Source of the DNA: Akkermansiaceae bacterium
GTDB taxonomy: Bacteria > Verrucomicrobiota > Verrucomicrobiia > Verrucomicrobiales > Akkermansiaceae
DNA: 35,497 nt
NCBI GenBank assembly: GCA_015062005.1
Contig: SUVL01000023.1
Coordinates: forward strand, 1-35,497
Reading direction: 5' to 3'
Below the pieces are notes generated by a model. That model did not search any database and was not told the origin of the DNA. It saw only the letters and a program-made list of their open reading frames with translations. Numbering within the stretch: position 1 is the first letter of the stretch; the number at the start of each line of letters is the position of its first letter. Of the stretch, positions 31,395 to 35,497 are shown piece after piece. The translations under genes and the position numbers were made by a program.

Positions 31395-32612
31395 TCAAAA
31401 TAGCAGGAGAATGGGCACATCGTGCTTCCGGTAATACTCCGCCTCATACTGCCAATCGTGCTTGTACCACTTGTACGAGCCGTTGTCCCCGTCCGGCCTG
31501 AAATTGACCAGCAGCACCTCGGCATCCGGGAAATCATCCCGCAGCAGATGGTAAGCAATCCAGCCCGTGGTTGGGGATGCGTTGTTCGTGGCCTGCTTGT
31601 ACTCCGGGAACCATGCGCGTTCCTTCTCCAGAGCCTTGTCACTGAGCAGCAGCACATCCTCATACAGCGAAAAAATCTCCTTTTCCCTGCCGTAAGGGAT
31701 GAACCAATTCTTATCCCGGGCGTTCCTGCGCACGATAAGCATGCGGCGGTTCGGCAGGTGCTTGAGCTTGTCGAAAGGCTTTGCCCGGTTCAGGAAAACC
31801 AGCACATCCTCCGGCCTGATGTCCAGCGAGCTGAAATCCCCCTGCGAAGCATTGGCAAAAAGCCAGAAGCGCGGCGCGGGGGCCGCAAGCAAGCGGGTTT
31901 GCTGGGTAGGTCTGGGAAAACGCACATCCAGCTCCGCCCTATGGTGCAGGAAATACTCCGGGAATCGGTGAGCCGGTTCCGGATTGTTGCCGCCATTGAA
32001 CCGGTGCTGCGTGAATATAGGGTCAAAGAAGATGCCATACGCCCGGAGGTCGCAGTGATTGCGGATGCGGGAGAAAGACATGTCCGTTACGCCAAAAGAG
32101 GCGATTGCTTGGACAAAAGGAATCATGGCAGACCGGAATACCACAAAGGCATGGCTCCCCTTGTTTTCGGCGCAATTGGGGACAAGCGGAGTGTACGGCC
32201 TCATGCACTTATCCAGCAAGCTGGTATGCCGACCACGGAACCGGCTCACGCCGTTGGCATCCCCCAGACACAGCAAGCCACAGTCCGCCGGGAGCGGATG
32301 CTCAGCCAGCAGCTTGTCGAGCGTTTCCTGTGGAGCCGCACAGGGATAGGCATCGTCCTCGTAGATAATCAGGTACGGCAAGCCGTCCCGCTCAGCCTCC
32401 AGAATCAACCGGATGAAAGTCAGGGCCAAGCTCGAATAGGCCTTGGGCTCCTTCGGGCGCGTAGGCTTCTCCGGAATGATAGGATGCGTCACCGGGGGCA
32501 TGGTGAGCCCGCGCTCGCGGAAAATGCGACGCATGAAGCATTGCCTCCATGGCGACATCGAGATGCAGCGGGTGTTCTTGTTGAGGTCAATTTTCAGAGA
32601 AGAATCAGGCAT
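31395..32612 (-). CDS. Two-part glycosyltransferase (GT25-like N-terminal half) in the prophage tail operon
   Basis: A 405-aa protein. The N-terminal half fits GT25 lipooligosaccharide glycosyltransferases: CISMSPWRQCFMRRIFRERGL, SSLALTFIRLILEAERDGLPYLIIYEDDAYP with the acidic EDD at residues 85-87, and GSHAFVVFRSAMIPFVQAI. The C-terminal half (about 240-405) is a separate domain with VLVFLNRAKPFDKL, NNASPTTGWIAYHLL and HDWQYEAEYYRKH. This faintly recalls sialyltransferase-type PTTG/H-x-W motifs, but it is not a confident match. Substrates are unknown: host LPS or the phage's own tail. It overlaps the upstream 80-aa gene by 8 nt and has a TCTCTCTTTCCT tract before its ATG. Confidence 0.75.
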   Translation of the reverse strand: MPDSSLKIDLNKNTRCISMSPWRQCFMRRIFRERGLTMPPVTHPIIPEKPTRPKEPKAYSSLALTFIRLILEAERDGLPYLIIYEDDAYPCAAPQETLDKLLAEHPLPADCGLLCLGDANGVSRFRGRHTSLLDKCMRPYTPLVPNCAENKGSHAFVVFRSAMIPFVQAIASFGVTDMSFSRIRNHCDLRAYGIFFDPIFTQHRFNGGNNPEPAHRFPEYFLHHRAELDVRFPRPTQQTRLLAAPAPRFWLFANASQGDFSSLDIRPEDVLVFLNRAKPFDKLKHLPNRRMLIVRRNARDKNWFIPYGREKEIFSLYEDVLLLSDKALEKERAWFPEYKQATNNASPTTGWIAYHLLRDDFPDAEVLLVNFRPDGDNGSYKWYKHDWQYEAEYYRKHDVPILLLF

Positions 32613-32847
32613 AGGAAAGAGAGATAACGATGGTATTGCCTCGGAGCCCCACGCTCATACTGGTACTGACCGTGCGGCGGTCGGTGCGGTCTAGGTCGTA
32701 CCAGTATTGCGAAGGGCTGTAGTAGGCATCCCTGTTGGTATGGGAACATGGGATATTCTGCAGCAGCTCGGCAAACTTCTTGCGAAGGAGTTGCCGGGCT
32801 GCATTGCAGATAGCGTTCGTGTCAATGTTGGAGCAGTTGCAAGCCAT
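32605..32847 (-). CDS. Small hypothetical protein of the prophage tail operon
   Basis: An 80-aa protein with a Cys-containing start (MACNCSNIDTNAICNAARQLLRKKFAELLQNIPC), a Tyr/Arg-rich middle (AYYSPSQYWYDLDRTDRRT) and a beta-prone end (VSMSVGLRGNTIVISLSYA type). No family was recognised. It sits 14 nt after the large structural gene and overlaps the glycosyltransferase gene by 8 nt. The intercistronic stretch ends TATCTTTCCT just before ATG. Its conserved operon position supports a real gene. Confidence 0.65.
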   Translation of the reverse strand: MACNCSNIDTNAICNAARQLLRKKFAELLQNIPCSHTNRDAYYSPSQYWYDLDRTDRRTVSTSMSVGLRGNTIVISLSYA

Positions 32848-32861
32848 AGGAAAGATATTGC

Positions 32862-34847
32862 TTAGTAGTGGATATTGGAGCTGGCACTTGCGCCGTTAGC
32901 TGTCACAGAGCCGGTGGTATCGGCTACGAGCGTCCCGTATTCCGTAGTAGTCACCACGGCCCCATTGACCGAAATCTCATAGTTGATACTGTTGGCGATG
33001 GCCTGAGCCTCAGCAGCCACGGCGGCCTGAATCTGAGCCAGCAGGTCACCACATTTGCAGGTACATTCCTTCTTCTCCAGCTCGTCAATGCGCTTGGATA
33101 ATTCATCAATGCGGGCCTGCATATCGGCCAGCTTCGTGGTACAGTCGCAACCACAGCACCCACTGCCACCGGATGAACCGGAAGAAGACGAACCACCGGG
33201 AACGGAACCGCCCGGAACAGAGCCGCCACCGGGCACCGAGCCACCGCCGGAGGACGAAGAGCCACCGCCGGAGGACGAAGAGCCACCGCCGGAGGACGAT
33301 GACGAGGAGCCTGCTACCGAACTACTGCCAGCCGTGGAATCTGACGCCCCGGTACTGCCGGAGGCCTCCGAAGCCGAAGCGGATGCCGAACCGGAATCCG
33401 AAGCGGAAGCACTGGCAGAACCCGAAGTCGAACCGGAACCCGAAGTCGAAGCGGAACCGGATGCACTGCCGGAATCCGAAGCACTGGCAGAGCCGGACTC
33501 CGTAACAGAAACGGAACCGGTAGCGGATTCCGTGTCTCCATCTGAGCCGGAAGCAGAAGCAGAAGCGGAATCGCTCCCACTGGCAGAGGCCGACATAGAT
33601 TGCGAGCCTGAGCCCTCTTGGAAAATCGGTATCGTGATGTAGATAACGCCCCCCACAATCTGATTGTGGTAAGATGCTGCACCGGAACCGGAAGCAGAGC
33701 CGGAACCGGCATCAACAGGAGCGGGCGTATCAGGAAGGCGCGAACCATCCTCCCCCAGAAACGTGACCGAGCCGTCATCATTCAGGACAGCCGGAGCATA
33801 TTTCACCACAAGCCCGGAGATGACACCTGTAACCTCCTTGATGGTATCAGCATACGGAATCCGGATAATCCCCGCCTCAATCAGCGGCTCCAGAATCTCA
33901 CGGTCGAACACAATATCCTCCACGCCGCCAATCGTGATAGTGGGGACATCAGATGAACCCGGAGCAGAACCACCGGAGCCATCAGGCCACACAGAATTGG
34001 CCCGGCTGAGCGTGATTTTCAGATTCTTGCCGTCCGCAAGCTCCAGCCCTTCGCCACAAATGAGCTTTTTGAATATGAACAAATGCTCATCCCTTTTGCG
34101 GAAAAGTGAAGTGGGCTTGCTTTCGTACTCCTCGCTTTCCGGGGCCGTGTAATACTCTTCCTCCTCCCCTGAGCCATTGCCGGAACCTCCGACCTCAGTG
34201 ACGAGCTTTTCCACCTGTACCGTCTGCAAATCCAGAGTACCTGTATGTGCCTGGTAGATATGGGCGCGGTTGACCTCGTTAATTCTGCGGAGCTGGTAGG
34301 TACCAATGAACACCGAGAGCGTACCCTCGCCTGTCGCGTTCTCCTCCGTCTTGCCCCATGGGACAAAATCCTTCTGCTCAGATGCGATATCCGCGCTGAT
34401 GATTTCGCCCTTGTAATTCTGCTTAATGATGCAAAACACCTTTTCCAGCTTTTCAGAGAAGGCCCCGATATCAATCCAGCCCTCCGTGTAGTCGTAGATG
34501 GTGGCATTCTCGGGAACCGGGCGGGTCTTGCCCATGTAGTCAATGATAGCCCCGGCTTTTATCTGGGCTATCTTGGGCCAATTTCCGGATTCGTCCACCT
34601 CGCACAGTTGCTTGGGCTTGAGGCGGAGCTGGAAGGGAAAGACTTTGAACTCCTGTAGATCTGAGCCGCCGGTACCCCGGTACTTAGTATCTCGCAACTC
34701 GGAGCCGGAATACTCGATACTGGAGGTAGACGAGCCATTGCCTACCATGTTGGCAGCCTTGGCAAGCTCCTTCAGGCAGTCCACCACCTGATTGAGCCAG
34801 CGGGCTGATAGGGTCTCCCCTACGCGTACTTTTTCGGGCAGTTTCAT
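32862..34847 (-). CDS. Large prophage structural protein with Ser/Ala/Gly-rich linker and Cys-bracketed coiled coil
   Basis: A 661-aa protein with no recognised family. Residues 1-405 look globular; the N-terminus (KVRVGETLSARWLNQVVDCLKEL) resembles start regions of phage tail or baseplate proteins only loosely. Residues of about 412-562 are a low-complexity Ser/Ala/Gly/Asp linker (SASASGSDSASAS..., then repeated SSSSGGG and GGSVPGG). Next comes CCGCDC (564-569), a short coiled coil TTKLADMQARIDELSKRIDEL (about 570-593) and CTCKC (595-599). A 60-residue C-terminal domain ends SSNIHY. The layout suggests a flexible spike or fibre whose trimeric neck is locked by disulfides or bound metal. It starts 3 nt after the upstream gene's stop. 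Confidence 0.75.
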   Translation of the reverse strand: MKLPEKVRVGETLSARWLNQVVDCLKELAKAANMVGNGSSTSSIEYSGSELRDTKYRGTGGSDLQEFKVFPFQLRLKPKQLCEVDESGNWPKIAQIKAGAIIDYMGKTRPVPENATIYDYTEGWIDIGAFSEKLEKVFCIIKQNYKGEIISADIASEQKDFVPWGKTEENATGEGTLSVFIGTYQLRRINEVNRAHIYQAHTGTLDLQTVQVEKLVTEVGGSGNGSGEEEEYYTAPESEEYESKPTSLFRKRDEHLFIFKKLICGEGLELADGKNLKITLSRANSVWPDGSGGSAPGSSDVPTITIGGVEDIVFDREILEPLIEAGIIRIPYADTIKEVTGVISGLVVKYAPAVLNDDGSVTFLGEDGSRLPDTPAPVDAGSGSASGSGAASYHNQIVGGVIYITIPIFQEGSGSQSMSASASGSDSASASASGSDGDTESATGSVSVTESGSASASDSGSASGSASTSGSGSTSGSASASASDSGSASASASEASGSTGASDSTAGSSSVAGSSSSSSGGGSSSSGGGSSSSGGGSVPGGGSVPGGSVPGGSSSSGSSGGSGCCGCDCTTKLADMQARIDELSKRIDELEKKECTCKCGDLLAQIQAAVAAEAQAIANSINYEISVNGAVVTTTEYGTLVADTTGSVTANGASASSNIHY

Positions 34848-34850
34848 AGC

Positions 34851-35497
34851 TTACGCGCCATACAGGTCCTTGTCCCAGCCACCAAGGCCAGAGAGTAGCC
34901 AAGTATTCTCGATGGTGTAGGTCTTGCCGTCATCGTTCATGGAGCAATTGGAAGACACCTGCAGCCATGAACGGTTCGGGAACTTGGGAGCCTTGGGCGG
35001 GTCGTTGATGGTACCCACGGAGCTGATATCTGACTTATCCGTGCGGGAGGTCTGACGGACTGTGTAAGTAGCCATAATATCCTTGTAGGCCGTCACGCCC
35101 TTATTGATGAGGTCGAAGGCCTTGCTGCCCGTGTTGAGCAGCTTTCCGAGCTGCTTCATGACCGGAAGCCCATCGCTATCGAGTTTCGGCTTGCCTGCAT
35201 TGTCCACCTCCGGGACCAGCTCCCACAGGCGTGCGCCATCCATGAAGGCTTTGAGGTATTCCAACTGCCCGCCGGAGATGCTGGCCATCTTCGGGTGCGT
35301 GAGAATAGGCTGGTCAACCACAGTCACATCAAAGGAGGTCGTAAAAGACACCGTGCGGGCCGGAGAAGACCCCTCTTCGCCTTCGCCATCTTCGCCGGAG
35401 CCTTCCCCCTCTTCTGAGCCGTTTTCGCCGCCTTCGGAATCTTCCTCCTCTTCTTCCACTTTGGGCTTGGTGTAGGTGAGCTTCACACTGGCCACCC
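34851..35497 (-). CDS. Partial prophage structural protein with acidic linker (5' end outside window)
   Basis: The visible part is about 215 aa and the frame is still open at the window edge; a GTG at 35495 is a possible but unproven start. Residues near the start are beta-type (VASVKLTYTKPKV), followed by an acidic low-complexity linker (EEEEEDSEGGENGSEEGEGSGEDGEGEEGSS). A domain after that ends GLGGWDKDLYGA. TVSFTTSFDVTVVDQPILTHPKM and QVSSNCSMNDDGKTYTIENTWLLS look like a tail or baseplate protein, but no family is recognised. It lies directly upstream of the 661-aa gene in the same operon. Confidence 0.7.
   Translation of the reverse strand, partial: VASVKLTYTKPKVEEEEEDSEGGENGSEEGEGSGEDGEGEEGSSPARTVSFTTSFDVTVVDQPILTHPKMASISGGQLEYLKAFMDGARLWELVPEVDNAGKPKLDSDGLPVMKQLGKLLNTGSKAFDLINKGVTAYKDIMATYTVRQTSRTDKSDISSVGTINDPPKAPKFPNRSWLQVSSNCSMNDDGKTYTIENTWLLSGLGGWDKDLYGA

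Noticed and set aside
33055..33642. Plus-strand Glu/Pro-rich open frame of 195 codons
   Set aside because: It is the antisense of the Ser/Ala/Gly linker of the 661-aa phage protein; low complexity keeps the frame open.

Overview
The window looks like chromosome of a Gram-negative, SD-poor bacterium of the Verrucomicrobiota, most likely Akkermansia or a close relative. This is inference from several signs: a giant autotransporter-repeat protein with a PEP-CTERM sorting tail (VPEP, hydrophobic stretch, RRRRKA), an LpxI-type lipid A gene (so an LPS outer membrane), moderately high GC, and an almost complete lack of Shine-Dalgarno sequences. No 16S/23S sequence is inside the window to settle it.

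Layout. 1-113 is a 5S rRNA with its terminator, the end of an rRNA operon. 152-720 is a block of hairpin-chain repeats. 796-9183 is one huge secreted protein: an S6-type serine protease domain, a long beta-helical passenger and a PEP-CTERM. 9505-16267 carries core genes (infA, rplM-rpsI, pgi, rnd) separated by further copies of the same repeat. 16268-19181 is a minus-strand operon (two-TM protein, AmgK-like sugar kinase, CHASE2-like membrane protein). 19462-19878 is a DUF1810 gene. 19964-24390 is a minus-strand operon for pyruvate/2-oxoacid dehydrogenase E1alpha-E1beta-E2 followed by lpxI. 24532-28276 holds an FKBP prolyl isomerase with a small membrane protein, and a sulP-mutY pair. 28723-29424 is a lipoprotein. 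From 29651 to the right edge all genes are on the minus strand and look like the tail end of a prophage: structural proteins, a collagen-like tail fibre, a glycosyltransferase and a small membrane/coiled-coil protein.

The most striking non-coding content is a family of about 250-280 bp elements. Each is a chain of short perfect or near-perfect hairpins joined by GATATCGT in the left arm and by its reverse complement in the right arm, around a core with a TTTCCCA...TGGGA hairpin. Complete copies fill three convergent intergenic regions almost from stop codon to stop codon. At pgi and at the CHASE2-like gene they have been tandemly amplified together with a fragment of the neighbouring gene's 3' end.

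Two expression features recur. First genes of operons (pgi, rnd, the 203-aa gene, E1alpha, FKBP, sulP) have good -35/-10 promoters ending only 6-11 nt before the start codon, predicting leaderless or near-leaderless mRNAs. Internal cistrons mostly have short pyrimidine-rich tracts, not purine-rich SD sites, before their ATG.
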